Both the position numbers and the translations under genes were made by a program. A stretch of 42,720 nt of DNA from Hypsibius dujardini (taxonomy: Eukaryota; Tardigrada; Eutardigrada; Parachela; Hypsibiidae), in NCBI GenBank assembly GCA_001579985.1, contig LRSR01012768.1:1-42720 (forward strand). The letters are read 5' to 3'. This document shows, piece after piece, positions 10,991 through 23,746 of this stretch; position 1 is the first letter of the stretch, and each line of letters begins with the position of its first letter. The notes under the pieces are model-generated. The model worked only from the letters and a program-made list of their open reading frames with translations, made no database searches and was not told the origin of the DNA.

Positions 10991-12659
10991 CATGTGAAGT
11001 ACGTGTACGACACCGGTAAGGCCACCAGGCGACGCTGCCGCGGTGTGGAGAGTGGACAGGGGCAGTCACAAGCGTGAGAACCATGATATAGTGCGGCCTG
11101 AAACGTGAGCGATTGTTCGCAGTGCGTGATTAGAGGCCATTTTTGCAAGGACCACTGTTTTCAGTGTTGATTTTGTAAGTGACCCTCGCAAAATATTTTG
11201 ATTGGTTTTGTGTGTGGTGTCTGTGTGTGTGATGATGGTGAAACGGAAGCTTGTTGACTCAGCAGAGCGATAGGAGAACCCGGTAAAAACAGCTTGGGGA
11301 GTGATGTTTTAGGTAGAGCAAATGGGATATTCGATTCTGTTTGTTATGAAATTATTTTTTGGGAATATTAAACATGGGTGTGTATTTTTCAAAAATTTAT
11401 CTAGTGTCCTTAGCGAACTGTGTCAGTCAGCAAAAATAAAATAAAATAAAATAGTATATATAATTAGTTACAGTAAAAAATTTAGTCGTCACCCGGGAAG
11501 ACCACATTGGAGCTAGCGCAGATGGGATTGAATATTCAATTCTGACCCCCATAGGATTCAATTTTTCGTGCATAATACAGTAATGATAGGAAAATTTATT
11601 TTAAAAAAAATTTCCTTAGCGGTTCGGCTTATTAAAGTAACAAGTCTAGTAATAGTAACTGTTCAAAATTCGTACATCCTCATTCTTTCCATAATCGTGC
11701 GAATGCTTCAATTGAAAAGCGTTGATTCTTTACATTAATTGTATTTAGCAAGCATTTGCTAAACTATATTGTCGAATCTCTTGGCGTAACCAGAAATATT
11801 TTTGAAACGAGTGGGCGGGGTTGGGGTTAATTCAAACCCAACATGATTCTAGATATGAAATAAATGTTTACAGAGTAACTTTGCATTTCAACCAAGAAAA
11901 GATATTGTAAAACAAAATTAATAAGAATAAGCTTGTCAAAAATTACAGTAAATGAACTTTTCATTTTCAACCCTGTACTGAATTATATGTAGAGGGCAAA
12001 TTTGTATCATTTCCGGTGAAATGCCAAATTCATCAACTTATCACAGTAAGACTTAAATTCCTAAAATTAACTACAGTTTACTGCACGTGAGTCTTTGAGA
12101 CAAGAAAGGGAGAATTTGTTTGCAGTGCACAGTGACGCAAAAGATTAGCTGTGCGATGACCGCCATCAATCCCTCACTAATAGGCTCTTTTTGCGTTTAT
12201 AATACTCGTGTATGTTGTTGTTCAATGTCGTAAAGTATACCTAATTAATAAAGCTTAACCACGTGAAATTGCAAGCTACGCGAGCAAACATATGTTCGCT
12301 CCTGCATATATGTAGGAGGAGATTGCGTCTTTATTAAACAGCACAGGGGTAACGGGAAACCTGTCTGACAGAGAGTGCGTACTTCGGCCCGCGGCACCGG
12401 AAGTAACCTGTCATTCAGCAATTTGTCATTCCCACGTATAGCAATCCCATTTATACTGCGCGGCTGTGTTGCCCCTGATTGCAGCGCGAGGCTCAAGGCT
12501 CATCGGTACGAGGCTCCTCGTACAACGCTCTTGTGGTTGAGGGCTATGCGGACTGTATAGCGAGGGACGTTCATGGAGGTAGAGTCACTCAGAAATCTTA
12601 TTTCCGGTTGAAAATGGCATGACACAGGCATGCACAGGTGATAGGCAGAGAACTAAATT

Positions 12660-12920
12660 GATAGTCAGCGGAGGAGTCGGACCGATAGGACAGACAGACA
12701 AGGGCGTAAGACGTCATAGACATGCAATGACACAATTAGACACAAATAGACACAAATAGACACAAGGGCGTAACGTCATATATGCTGACACAAACAGACA
12801 CAACAGACACAGTCAGGCATACAGCAGACAGGCAGATAAGCAGACAGGCAAATAAGCAGGCAGGCATGCAGACAGACATACAGAAAGCCAGACAGACAAA
12901 CAAACAGACTGACTGACAGC
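12660..12920. repeat. CAGA-rich tract with a nested GACACAAATA repeat
   Basis: Includes three to four GACACAAATA-like units (about 12728-12765), flanked by two copies of an AGGGCGTAA..CGTCATA word near 12701 and 12765. CAGACAGG/CAGACA units follow up to about 12920. Intergenic. Confidence 0.8.
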
Positions 12921-13775
12921 AGGCTAACAGTGAAGCAGGATATCTGGAACTGTGCGCTGCACACATATATAAATCAGCTGATTATACTATCACTCAATTG
13001 AAGGCTAAACTTTTTTCTGTTCTGACACTTCCGGGAATCAACCAACTAATAATCGCCGCGTTTGTCCCGTTACTGCGACGCCGACGACTCTCTTGGCGGG
13101 CCCTCCCGCGCGGTGGACAATCTCCTCAACAGGAAGTAAACGAAACTAACTAGCGTTGCGTGAGAAAACTGACGCGAAAAGTTAGGCAGGGGATGGAACA
13201 GGGGGAGAAAAATTCTATTCAGAACAGTCAGCAGCTGGTGCATGCAGTGTGTACTTCGATCAATCAAGTGTGCACTGAAGAGGATAATGTACTTCCGGTC
13301 GGCAAAGGTCGCGCACCGCATGAAGCACTACCAGCAAAGTCTCCTCATCCTTCTTCGGATATCTCGTATCTGCCATACATACCAGTACATATACTGCAGT
13401 ACGACAAACCGAGTGGCTTCACAGAAATCTGAATAGACGTACTATAGTTCACTGTGTCTTTGAGAAATGATTCACAGACAATCAGACAACTGACTAGACC
13501 ACTTAACAAATTAAAAACGTCAGTTGAGGACGCGGTCGTCAATCATTATTTCAGAGTATAAATATAATTCAACCTTTCTTTATTGCAAGACAAAAAATCA
13601 GATATTGCACAGAAAAAAAAATCATTTCCCCACCTCCTGACTACTTCATAAATAAGTTTGAGGGAGGGGAACCTGCGCGCACGTTAAAGATAAACGACAT
13701 ACTCCTGTACACAATATGTAAAGCGATAGAAACAATTCAAACAATCATGCAACCTCTCGTCATCAGTATTTCTCT

Positions 13776-13781
13776 TTTATT
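13776..13781 (-). terminator. Candidate polyadenylation signal AATAAA
   Basis: AATAAA on the - strand about 80 bp beyond the stop codon of the two-exon gene ending at 13860. The position is reasonable for its 3' end. The match is to the motif only. Confidence 0.4.
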
Positions 13782-13859
13782 TGAAAGTCTCTCGTGTCTA
13801 CATGAGAGACGAAAGAGACGAGACAGAGAGAGACAGAGAGATATTGACATTAATTGTCG

Positions 13860-16271
13860 TCATTGCATCTGGGAGTGGAACCAGGTCTCCTCGGTGTTGT
13901 GGAGCCAGTTGAAGATCATGAGGTTGCGCGAGTACTTGGAGAGCGCCTTGCCCTGCTCCCGCTCAATGTCGCGGTCCGTGAGGGTCTTCATGGTCTCCGG
14001 CTCGGGAAAGACATTCACATGGACGCGCTTGTTCTCCGGCTTCGGGGAGGGACTGTTGCCGGACGCGAGGCTGGCACGGTCCGCAGCCGCGTCGCCGGCC
14101 ACCGAGCTGGCGCTCTTATTTTTGCTTCGACGCCGCCGGAGCAGCTCGTTGAAGGAGAAGTTGAGGAATTTGCGTTTGATTCGGTGACGGAGCTTCGAGC
14201 TGCGCTTTCCGCCGGTCGTCATGACGGCGTTAGAAACTGCAAACGTACAACTTCCACCGTTAAACGGCATGAACTTACTTCAATTTATATGAGTTTATAT
14301 AAATACAAACAAATTTTTGTAACAAAATGAATTTATATCAATTCAGAAATATTAATAATTTTATAATAAACCAAAAAATAATAAAATAATAAATAAGACA
14401 AACTCATATAACTTTATATAACGCTATGACGTTACTTAAGTTTATATTAATAGTGCAATGCTGATTCTTCTCCATTTTGTTCACCTTCATTATTCGGATA
14501 GAGGACGAATTATAATTTGCAGAAATAAATTAATGATACACTATTTGATCAAAATCACACAATATAATGCGAGGAATGCGAGGCATGCGAGTACTGTAAA
14601 TGACTGTACCATTACAATATACTAACATTATATCACAACTAATAATGAAAAAAATGTTAAACCTTGGCTTGGTTATTTTTGTTGTTTGTAGTTGGTTGTG
14701 GTCTGACAGTGGACAAGTTTGCCATTTGATGCAGCTGGCCTCAAGGGCCTGCGTTTTGTTGACGGTAATTAAAAAGTGTTGTGAACTTCTTTAATACTTC
14801 ATTGGAAATCATTTTGCGATACATAGTAGGTGTCAAATAGTGCTTGTAGTATCTGGAGAGTTTCATGAATTAGGAAACGGTTCTTCTTCATAATAATATA
14901 TTTATAGAATTTTTTAGCTGAATTTTTACCTAGATAAACCATTAATAACTGATTCTATTTGAAAATCAGGCTACGCTCTCTAACTTTGTTTTTTTTAACT
15001 GCGACGTTTGATTTCCCAAACTTGCTTAGAATCATTATTAATTACGTTGATGTACAGAAATTCTACCGCACGATTGTTTCTCGCAGCGAGGACTCCCAGC
15101 GTAATATGACATAACATGGTCGAGCTATGGAATGGTCATGCAGACCGAAATAAAATTATGCGACACTAGGGAATTAATTTCGCCACTGGCTGGCTCTTGA
15201 ATATGCAGCACCCGAGTCGACCGAGGCGCCGACTGAGTGCAATCAATTCTCGTCGGATTTTTTCTGGGTCTTGGGTGTGTGTCTCCTTGGTAGATGTACT
15301 GCACCCACCAAGTGGAAACTTCCTGAGGCGAAATTAATCTCGAAACAAATTGGGGGCACAGCGCATGAGAAACCAATCCAGAATCTAAACAAACTTAATT
15401 GTCTTTGTAACGGGCTCTGGCTTGACTTTCTCTCTCAGTCTCATGCTACATTTTCCGCACGCCTGTGTCTGTGTCTTGTGTCCGTGTCTGTGTCTGTGTC
15501 TGTGTCTGTGTCTGTGTCTGTGTCTGTGTCTGTGTCTGTGTCTGTGTCTGTGTTTGCCTATATGCCTTGTCTGTGTCTGTTTCTGTTTGTGTGAGTCCAT
15601 CGGTGAGTTGCAGCAACCAAACGCAATACCCGGAAGGCCGAAAAAGTTTTGTACAGGCGTTTTATGTGACACTCACCTAACACCCCGTCCTCCACTCCGT
15701 CCCCAATCAATTCCGCTTCATCGTAGCAGGCCACCGCGGAAATGCGCTCCGCCGCACCGCTGCGCTCGTTAAAATTAATCGGCTCCCCTTTGTCGTCAAA
15801 AAACATGGAGATCTCATCGTCAAAGTCCGAGTTTACCGACAAAGACGGATCCGACACCGCAGCCGGACCTTCCCGCAACGCATCATCCTGATCCAGCGGC
15901 GCTGAGCGAATGTCCGTGAAACTAAACGACCGCGTCATCCCCTGGTGCGGCTTGACAAACGCATTCTGCCCCGGTACCAAAAAATCCTGGTCCGGTCTCC
16001 GCATCTGCAGACTGGGTATGTCCACCGACACGTTCAGGGACATTTGATCGAAATTTGAGTTCAGCGTCTCCCGCGACTTTGACATGTACTGCAGTCGCTT
16101 CCGACGGTTAGAGCCGTCCACTCCGCCCAGACGACTGGACATAGACATAGCGGAGAAGTCGCTGGCGATGGACTCGCGACTGGGCGACCGGAGACCGCGC
16201 ATACCCGGCGCCTGCAGGTACTGCATCGTCGGCATGAGGGTTGCTCCGTACTTCGGCTTGGGTAACTCCAT
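13860..16271 (-). CDS. Two-exon gene of unknown family, 323 aa
   Basis: Exons 16271-15677 and 14236-13860. The donor TTAG/GTGAGT and an acceptor TTTGCAG join in phase (972 bp). I do not recognise the family. The first exon is serine-rich with many likely phosphosites (SPSRESIASDFSAMSMSS, RSFSFTDIRS) and then acidic (DDEISMFFDDKGEP). The second exon opens with a strongly basic stretch (KLRHRIKRKFLNFSF, LLRRRRSKNK) that could be a nuclear-localisation or membrane-binding segment. It ends with a compact, conserved-looking tail (SKYSRNLMIFNWLHNTEE, then TWFHSQMQ). No signal peptide or membrane segment is seen. The start is the ATG beginning MELPKPKYG. Upstream in-frame codons lack an ATG and read like untranslated sequence. 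The intron (1440 bp) holds a TCTGTG hexamer array. Both exons keep clean frames over long GC-rich stretches, which supports a real gene. Confidence 0.75.
15476..15600. repeat. (TCTGTG)n hexanucleotide array
   Basis: About twelve nearly perfect TCTGTG units with decayed flanks, in the intron of the two-exon unknown gene close to its 5' splice site. It creates overlapping spurious ORFs on both strands. Confidence 0.95.
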
Positions 16272-19015
16272 TGTTGTTGTAGTTGTTCCGGGAGGAACAC
16301 AAATTACTCTGTACGGTGGATCATTCGAGATATGGACGTCCCAACCAGATAGCAGCAACGTGATTTGTGAACTGCTACGGTAAGGCCTCTAGCTCACCAA
16401 TCTCAAGGCTGGAGCGGATCAACACGACAGAAGTTCATGAAGGATGTCCGAGGAAAAAATTATGAACCTTTAGGGATCGCTCGCTGCGAAAGCTCTTCGA
16501 TTCAAAGATGAGTTACTTCTCATAAAATGCTACAAACTGTCGGTCAATCCTTTCTCTGTCAGTTCAAACAGCACAAGCTCAAACAGAGTAAACCGCTGTT
16601 GTCGAGATATACGACGACGGTAAAACCGCACACATACTTCTCATAGCAATCACTCTGCGCGGGGGATCATTCGAGGGTAGCTCAGTGGTCCAACATATAC
16701 CGCGCGAGACGCCACGTGAATTGCAGAAAACCAGCGGTCAGGATGACAGTACTTACAAAGCCATAAAGTAAGCAACGGACCTAGGGGGAAGAGATGACAT
16801 GGTGATCCGGTGGCGAAGAGCGGGCTTCCCGAAAGCTGTTTCCGTGCGGGAAGCGCACCACGCGGGATGACAAATAAGTCGATACAGACACAGTGGCAGC
16901 AGCCCGGCCCCAATAAACTTTGTCGTCGTCCCCCGTCGTCCGCGGGGACTCAGGGTTCACTGGAACGCATATGTTCGGTCTGAATGCTGGGGGCGCGTAC
17001 ATAAGACGCGAAGACGACGGGACACCGTTAGGAAGAGATATCCCCCCCCCCTGTTTGTGTGTTCGTACGGTAGAGGTCTCTTGAGTGGTTGGTGGTGGTG
17101 TGTATGATGTATGAACAAGGAGGGAACTTTGAAAAAAAGTGGCATTGATGATCGTTATCGGCCGGATGGATCTGTTTGCCGTTCTATTGGGGCGAGCCGT
17201 TTAAAAAGCGCCCTTCTCTCTCCAGTTTCCCCGGGTTTCTGTCTCCGCAGGATGATGAACTATGGTGTATGTGGAGTGTGTGTTCCTTTAAATGAGTCAG
17301 CAGCAGCAGTTGAGGAAGAAGAGTACGTGGTCTGCCTTTGGCTGTGGGACTTCTGACTCATTATACTCGACTTTCCTTCCACAGTCCCTCGAGAGACAGC
17401 TCCCCATTTGGGAGGGGGATGTGCATGTATATAGGGACAAGCTGAAGATGTTTGGTGGGCTGCTGATGTGTCCGCATTGCGTTTTGCTGGTCCACATTCG
17501 CACTCAGAGAAGCGGTAGTACTCATACGGTCTGTGTATGTGATGTGAAAGATTGTGGATGTTGGGGTCGAATCAATAACCTTGTTTCGCTCCCATTCGCC
17601 TTGTTGTTGAAGGGAAGACGACACCAGCAGACGACACCGTATACCGTACCAGTACGTGTACTACAGACACGTACGCGGGGACGTGATGGACGGATGACGA
17701 CGACGGGAGAATCTGAAGGGGAATCACTACGGATCGATGTCCCAAATGCGATCGTGAGTACCGGGGTGGGGGGGGGTACTCTCTTGCATTGCACTGGAGA
17801 GCAGAGAGTCAGAGAGAAGAGGACGATATTTGTAGTTTTTCTCTGTTTATTGCTCTCTGTATATATAAATGCTATGCAGTGTCGTGTGCGAAGGGGGGTG
17901 GAGCTGGAGCGATTGGTTTTCAAACGTGTCTTGCATTCCGTGAATTATTAAGCATTCGCGTGCAATGGATACGTTTGCGTGGGAATGACGACGAAGCTTG
18001 CTGATGCGACAAGAAGCCGCCGGGCCGGGTCTTTAAAAACGTGTTATTGTAAGGGGTCGAGCGAATGCTAGCCTGTTCATGGGGTTGTAAGACAACAGAC
18101 CGGATTCGTCTAGTTTGTGCTGGTGTAAATTAAGCGGGTAGCAGGCAGACAGATCAACAGGCAAACCAACCAGCAGACTGACAAGATGCGTAGACAAGCT
18201 GACAGGTAGACCAACGCACGAACACAAAAACAGCGACGCGAAAGACAGGCAGAGATAGAGAGAGAAAGAGAGACAGACAGACATACAGGCAGGCAGGCTG
18301 ACACACAGACACAAACAGGCCGGCACAGACAGAGAGACATACAGACAGATCGAACAGACAGACAGACTGACAGACTGATTGACTGACTGGCTAATAGACA
18401 GAAAGTCAGTCGGATAGGCGAACAGGGAGATAGACCAGTAGAGAGGCAAGTAAATGCAGTAGCACCAGTACCGCCTACCACTTCCGGGCTATGTTTAGGA
18501 TGTTGCAGATCCCTGTAGCCATCCAAATGAGCACACATCATATTTAATCAGTTACAATTCTCAAATATACAGTACGCATATATGATCGCACTACTGACAG
18601 CCAGCGGGCAGTGGCCACAAGACGGCATAAGACAAATAAAAAACTATATCCTTGATCAAACGAGAAAGTCGCTCCCGCACTTGAGCGAGGCAAGCCAAAA
18701 GAAATGACACAAACAGCTGAATGCACAGAGAAAATTTAGGGTAAAAAAACAAACAAAAACACAGTCAATGTAGAGAGAGGGAGAGAGAGCGAAACGGGGA
18801 AAAATTGTAGACCTATATGTATCACCAATGACCAACAAGTCAACACAAGCTTCACCACGTCCACATCTTCCATTTTTCACAACAGGGGAAGAGAGAATTC
18901 AAAGGAGAATTACAGGCGGGAAGAGAGGGGGCAGACACAATCAACAGAGACACTTTTCAGTCCAGAAAATCACACCTTCAAACTGAGACGCCATTGGAGG
19001 AGGTATCACCCGGTC
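16272..19015. other. About 2.7 kb without a convincing gene
   Basis: The left part (16272 to about 17300) should hold the 5' UTR and promoter of the - strand two-exon gene. A - strand GTAAGTACTG donor at about 16757 preceded by GC-rich sequence could be the end of a 5' UTR exon, with an acceptor just upstream of the ATG. A 219-codon + strand frame at 17292-17951 has no recognisable domain and low-complexity composition, so I do not call it a gene. The right part holds a CAGA tract (18140-18410) and the expected 3' UTR of the RING gene. A - strand ATTAAA at 18543-18548 is possible. Confidence 0.45.
18140..18410. repeat. CAGA/CAGG tract, intergenic
   Basis: Degenerate runs of CAGA, CAGG, GACTGA and GAGA between the two-exon gene and the RING gene. 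Confidence 0.9.
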
Positions 19016-22000
19016 TTACATTCCCTCCGGCTGCTGCTGCTGCTGTTGTGGATGGTGATTGGGATATTGGCTGTGGTAGTAGGGGAGGGGATATGGACGA
19101 CCGGAGAGGTTCGACCAGCCGTTGAAGACCCGAGGATTCGGTGGTGGCGGGACACTGGTCGCCGGCGTGACCGGGATGAAGGGAGCTCTGGCAGCTGCCG
19201 CCGACGTCGTCGTCGTCGAGGAGATTGACTCGATGATCGGCATGACGACGTCCTTTTTCGGGTCGAGTGTGGGAAGGATTTGCCGGCAGATCGGGCAGTT
19301 GGGCTTATTCTTAATGAGCCATTTATCGATGCAGTGCTCGTGGAAGCGATGGGTATGGTTGCACGACAGGACGCTGCATTGAGGGAGAGAAGAAAGGTTG
19401 GGTATAGGAACAAAACAAACTTCGCCATAACCGTTTACTGACTGACATACCGCACTTCCTGTTGCAGTTCAAACTCTTCAAAGCAGATGATGCATTCATC
19501 GGTGGCGGGAAACTGATTGTCGAACTTGAAGGACGTCGTGTCGCAGGCGATGGCACTGATGACGTCCTCTTCCAGAATCTGTGAAAGCATATTGGAAGAA
19601 TCAATGAGATTCCCTGGAGATAATCCAGCAAATCGTCTGCCTATTGCGGTGAATGATCGATCCTATCTAACTGTATCCGTGTCAGTCCATTCCGTAACTG
19701 ATACTTTAACTGTCTTTGGCTGGTAGGATGTCTGCATGTGATGTCTGCTTGGTTGCCTGTATTTCTCTTCCACCGGTACTTTGTTCGTCTGTCTACATGT
19801 GTCACCCAGTATTTTGTCTGGCCGTTAACGAAAAGGATGTCTGTCTATCTGTCTGTCTATTTGCCTGCCCATGTCTCTGAGTGTCCACCCGTCTCTTCGT
19901 GTTCGCCTGTCTGGCTTTATGTCTGTCTACCAGTCTGCCACCCTGTCTGTATTTCTGTCTACTTGCCTGTCTGCGTGTCTGGATGTCTGACCGCAATGGT
20001 TGTCTGAACAACGACAGAAGCTCCGTGTTTGTCTGCCGAAAATCTCTCTTCACTTTTTCCCCTTTCAAATGCTTTAACATGGGAACACCTTACCAGTTTC
20101 GGTTCGCCATGCTCGTTGCTCAGAAAGATGCCGGCATCCATAAACTGCATCAGACTCGCAGCCACCCGCCCGGTGAAAGCGTACGGTCCGTGCGCCGGCG
20201 TCTGCGGCATGTAGATCAACCGCCGTCGCGCCTCGGCATTGGTGTCGTGCTGGGCGCGCAGATCCTGCAGCGTAGTCCTATTGGTAACCCGTGTCGGGAA
20301 AGCCTGATGCACCGGGACTTGTTCACCGTTAACTACAAATCAAACCCATATATTGGCACTAGAATAAAGAAACTAAATTAACCCTGATTTGGCCATCCAA
20401 AAAAAACTACCAAAATAATAAAACTATTTATGCCTATTTAATTTATTTATTATTTATTTATTTAATAAACTTATTCATAGTAAGAATTTGTCGTCACGCA
20501 CTGTTGACTGTGTCCATCATGCGAGCTCGCGTGGTTTCGGGATTAAAGGTCGATTGTCGCGCGGCAGCAGCGTTGATCCGTGTCTGGAAGTCTCGCATTC
20601 TAGCAATATCCGGGCCACCAGATGAGGAGCTCTCTGAAGAGCCACCACCGCCTCCGGAAGAAGACAGGATACCGGAATTCCGGCGGAGCAGGTAGTCGGA
20701 GGGAGCAACCATCATGGGCCGCGAATAGGGTGACGCCATGTTGCGGATGATTTGTGGCCGCGAAGAAAGTTGCGGCTGTTGAGCCGCTTCGGCAGGAGCT
20801 GGAATAGTCAAACAAAGACTTGAAATACACACCTAGTGCTGATTAAAAAAAATCTTTTTACTCGATATCCCAGATGGTCCAAAAAAATAGGAAATTTTTA
20901 CTAAAAAGATTTCTCCACATCCCATTAAAAAGCATGAAATCAGGCCTTTTCCGTTTAGATTTATACGTTTCGAAAATTAACTTTGAGTGGGAAACTGCAC
21001 ATGTAATTCACATATAACTTCCAAATAGGCTTTAAATGAAAATTAACGAGATATATTTTAATTGAAACCTGTAAGCTGACTCGATTTAAAATTTGCGATC
21101 AATTTTAATTAATAAGCTACACACTGAGAACGCAGGAAAAAAGGCAGAGATTAAATTTATTTTATTGGAAAATTTACAATTTATTACAAATGAATTATAT
21201 TTAAAGACTAATACCCTAATACTTCTTTTCCACTCACGTGCGCGGTTGCGAACCATAGTGAAGAAGTCCGACATTCGCGCGGGATCAGATCGTGTAACTT
21301 CGTCGCGCCACCGGTGATAGTCGGAAGGAGCACCGGAGGAGCCGGATGACGATGAGGCTCCGGCTTCACTGGGTGGTGGCGTGGGAAGAGGCAGAAGGGG
21401 GGGTTGTCGCGCAGGCATTTGGCGAACTCCTAAGAATCAGTCAGCAAAAAATGTGTGTCAAGTCAGGGTGACATCAGCCAGCCCCCAGACACAAATGGTT
21501 AGATAACCACCGAGAAGGAACCTACTCGAGTTTCGCACTGGTCCTCCTAGAACCGGAAGTGCTTGACCGGGATTGGCTACAAAGCAGGAGTGAAAACCCT
21601 GTCAGCAGATGTCTAGAAAATAAGTGCGAAGTTAAAGATCCCCAGTCGCAACCACCTACTATGTAACACAGTAACGAAGGGCGACGGGCAAAATGGAGGA
21701 GGTCCACCACCACCACTGGAGCGAGAGTCTTCCCCGGTTGGTGGCGCAGACCCGCCGGGATACGGCCGTTGGGCGAACGGTCCACCAATGAAAGCCAGTC
21801 GCTGTTGTGCGGATGGGAATACTTGATCAGCTGGTGCGCGATCTCGACTGCGGATATATTCTTCAGCTGCCATCCGGGAGCGTTGCTCGTTGACGGAGCG
21901 CATTTGGTTGAATCGGGTAGCATCATCCCGAGTCGGATTGGGACCAACGGGTATTCGCGGTGGGAAGATTTGTGATGGACCTAAGGCAAAAAACAGTTAA

Positions 22001-23746
22001 AATCAATAAGACTGTCCTGGCCTCTGGCCATCTGGTCTATTTGTCAATCTATCTATCTGCCTGACTGTCTGTCTACCTGTATCTCTGTCTGTTTGTCTGT
22101 CTCTGTCCGGTAGTCAAATCCCAGTCAGTTTTTGAGCTGCCGGGTCAGTGTGTGTATCTGCGTTTTAAAGTCATTTGTCTGGCAGCTGGACGAACCGGAA
22201 TGAGAAATGACACTTGGTCGGGCTCGGTCGCCGAACGGATTGACATTTGGTGGTGGTGGCGGCAGCGGTGCCGTGTTTCGAACCCAGGAAGGGCGAGATT
22301 CATGCTCGGTCGCTGCACCGCGAGCCTGTTGTTCCTCTTCCTGCATCATCGCATTGAAGTCCGATAATCGCCAGTTGGCTTCGGTCGATGGTGAAGAAAA
22401 CGACTGCGGCGTCGAAGGTATTGCGCGGTTTGGGGGAGCTGCGAATGGACCCGATGTTCCAGAACCATCTACAGTAACAAATAAAAGGTGCATTAGTAAG
22501 ATTTGTTCATAAACTGGTGACTCTCCCGTTGGAAAAAGCAACAAAACTACGGATTTCCTTGAAAAACAAATATCCTTATAGTGCTCGCCTGATTGCTTGA
22601 TTTGTTAACTAAAAAGCGGACGGTCGGCTCGGAGCCCGGTCCACAGCGAACGGCTCCGAGCCGATGTGAGAACAAAGCCTGAAAATTCAGTCCGAGATAC
22701 ACGAATGCAACAAATGAGCTGCGTGTGCGTTGCGCCTACGTGGTAGCCGTGACTATCACGTATAATTCGCCTACGCCCAAGTTTGGCCTCCCTCAATCAT
22801 AAAGCTACGAAATGCACCACGTGATCTGTTACGACAGCAAGCCCCTAAACGATGCTCAGGAATGCGATGCGATAATTAAATCCATAACAAAGAGGAAGCA
22901 ATCTTAAAAACACAACTCCAGGCCAATTTTCAGTTTCCCAAAAAACTCCCCACCTAAAAACAATCTCAAACCAGGGCCATACACTCACCATGAGAGACGT
23001 TGGAGGCAGGAGCAGCAGGCGCTTCCCCCAGCAAGGCTCTTCCCCCCTGGTGCAAAGGTCGCCAAGCAGGTGCCCAATTCGGCTCTCCTTGGCCATTCAT
23101 CGTGGAATTCTGTGCGGAATCAGCGTGGCTACCTTGAATGCGATCGATGACCGCGGCGGCAACGCTAGGGTCATACGGCGGAGCAGGCCAATCGAATGGG
23201 CGCCTAGGGGGTCCAGCTGGCGTTTCCAGGGGTCCCACTGGCAAAGCGGAATCTGATGTGGGAGTGTTTGAGCTTGATGTTGGATCGGAACCCGAATGCA
23301 TCCCGGGGCAAAACTGCGACAAAACAGTGCTTAGCGATTGACAATCAGGGAGGGATTTTTGGAAGATACGGAAGAATACGTAGGGGTCCAGCCGGACTCG
23401 AGGAAACCTCGAGAGGTCAAAGGAATTGCTTTTTTGCGACGAACCCAGGAAATTTGATGGCGACTCGTTGGAGGTTTCTCAACGGCAACGTCGGGCTGGG
23501 TGGAAAATGTTGCGGGAGATAAAAGGCGAACACGACGCAAAATGCAGGGAAAAGCACGCTCAAGAAAAGTTGTTTGTGATGATGTGAGTGAAGTGGTGAC
23601 TCACGCAACCAGATGATTTTCTCACACAAGGGGGATGGGGTCCGGCTCCGCTGGGGCTTGGTTCCGCCTCCAGGGGTCCAGCTGAGAGTTATTCCACCTG
23701 GTGGCGCGACGGGTGCTTCTGGCCCTGGGTTCCGTTTCACATCCAT
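19016..23746 (-). CDS. Pro/Ser-rich RING-H2 E3 ubiquitin ligase (5' end unresolved)
   Basis: Predicted to transfer ubiquitin from an E2 to substrates. Exons, 5' to 3': about 23313-22989, 22468-22196 (or -22214), 21980-21660, 21576-21526, 21429-21238, 20798-20502, 20332-20094, 19578-19451, 19373-19016. They are in phase and give about 727 aa. The first two thirds are low-complexity and disordered (PPPPP, SSGGGGGSSESSSS, repeated GP-rich stretches). The RING-H2 lies near the C-terminus: CIIC, 14 residues, CNHTHRFHEHC, then CPIC. All eight zinc ligands are visible, with the C-x3-H spacing allowed for this finger. A His/Gln-rich tail ends in QQQQQQPEGM. The fold resembles the Arkadia/RNF38/RNF44 group, but I cannot assign an orthologue. 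A likely first exon is 23746-23605 (ATG, MDVKRNPGPE), which fits only if the next exon starts near 23477. One donor is GTGCGT. Confidence 0.82.
19820..19990. repeat. TCTG/CCTG tract, RING gene intron
   Basis: Degenerate TGTCTG and TGCC units in the intron between the exons at 20094 and 19578. Confidence 0.85.
22030..22115. repeat. TCTG/TCTA tract, RING gene intron
   Basis: A short degenerate run of CTAT, CTGC and CTGT units between exons 22468-22196 and 21980-21660. Confidence 0.85.
22624..22664. repeat. GC-rich perfect hairpin in a RING gene intron
   Basis: TCGGCTCGGAGCC (22624-22636) is the exact reverse complement of GGCTCCGAGCCGA (22652-22664), with a 15-nt loop. It is much more GC-rich than the surrounding intron. 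It could be a MITE remnant or a structured RNA. No tRNA cloverleaf is seen. Confidence 0.7.

Larger units (their letters stand above)
10717..13859. other. About 3.1 kb without a recognisable gene
   Basis: Contains the presumed promoter of the aminopeptidase (right of 10716), a small foldback element (10893-10990), a CAGA/GACACAAATA repeat region (12660-12920), and otherwise mostly AT-rich sequence. A GC-rich patch near 13060-13140 can be read as short ORFs on both strands (for example 13160-13432 + and 13321-13070 -). None has a recognisable domain or convincing splice partners. Downstream of it begins the 3' end of the - strand gene that stops at 13860. Confidence 0.55.

Noticed and set aside
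15385-15772. CVCVCV/HRHRHR/SVSVSV repeats in several frames
   Set aside because: Translations of the TCTGTG hexamer array. Only the part from 15677 upward on the - strand is coding.
16670-16745. Possible tRNA (TAGCTCAGTGGTC A-box)
   Set aside because: No B-box or T-arm follows and no acceptor stem can be formed.
17292-17951. 219-codon + strand frame
   Set aside because: No recognisable domain, mixed low-complexity composition, no supporting splice partners, and it lies in the likely promoter/UTR region of a - strand gene.
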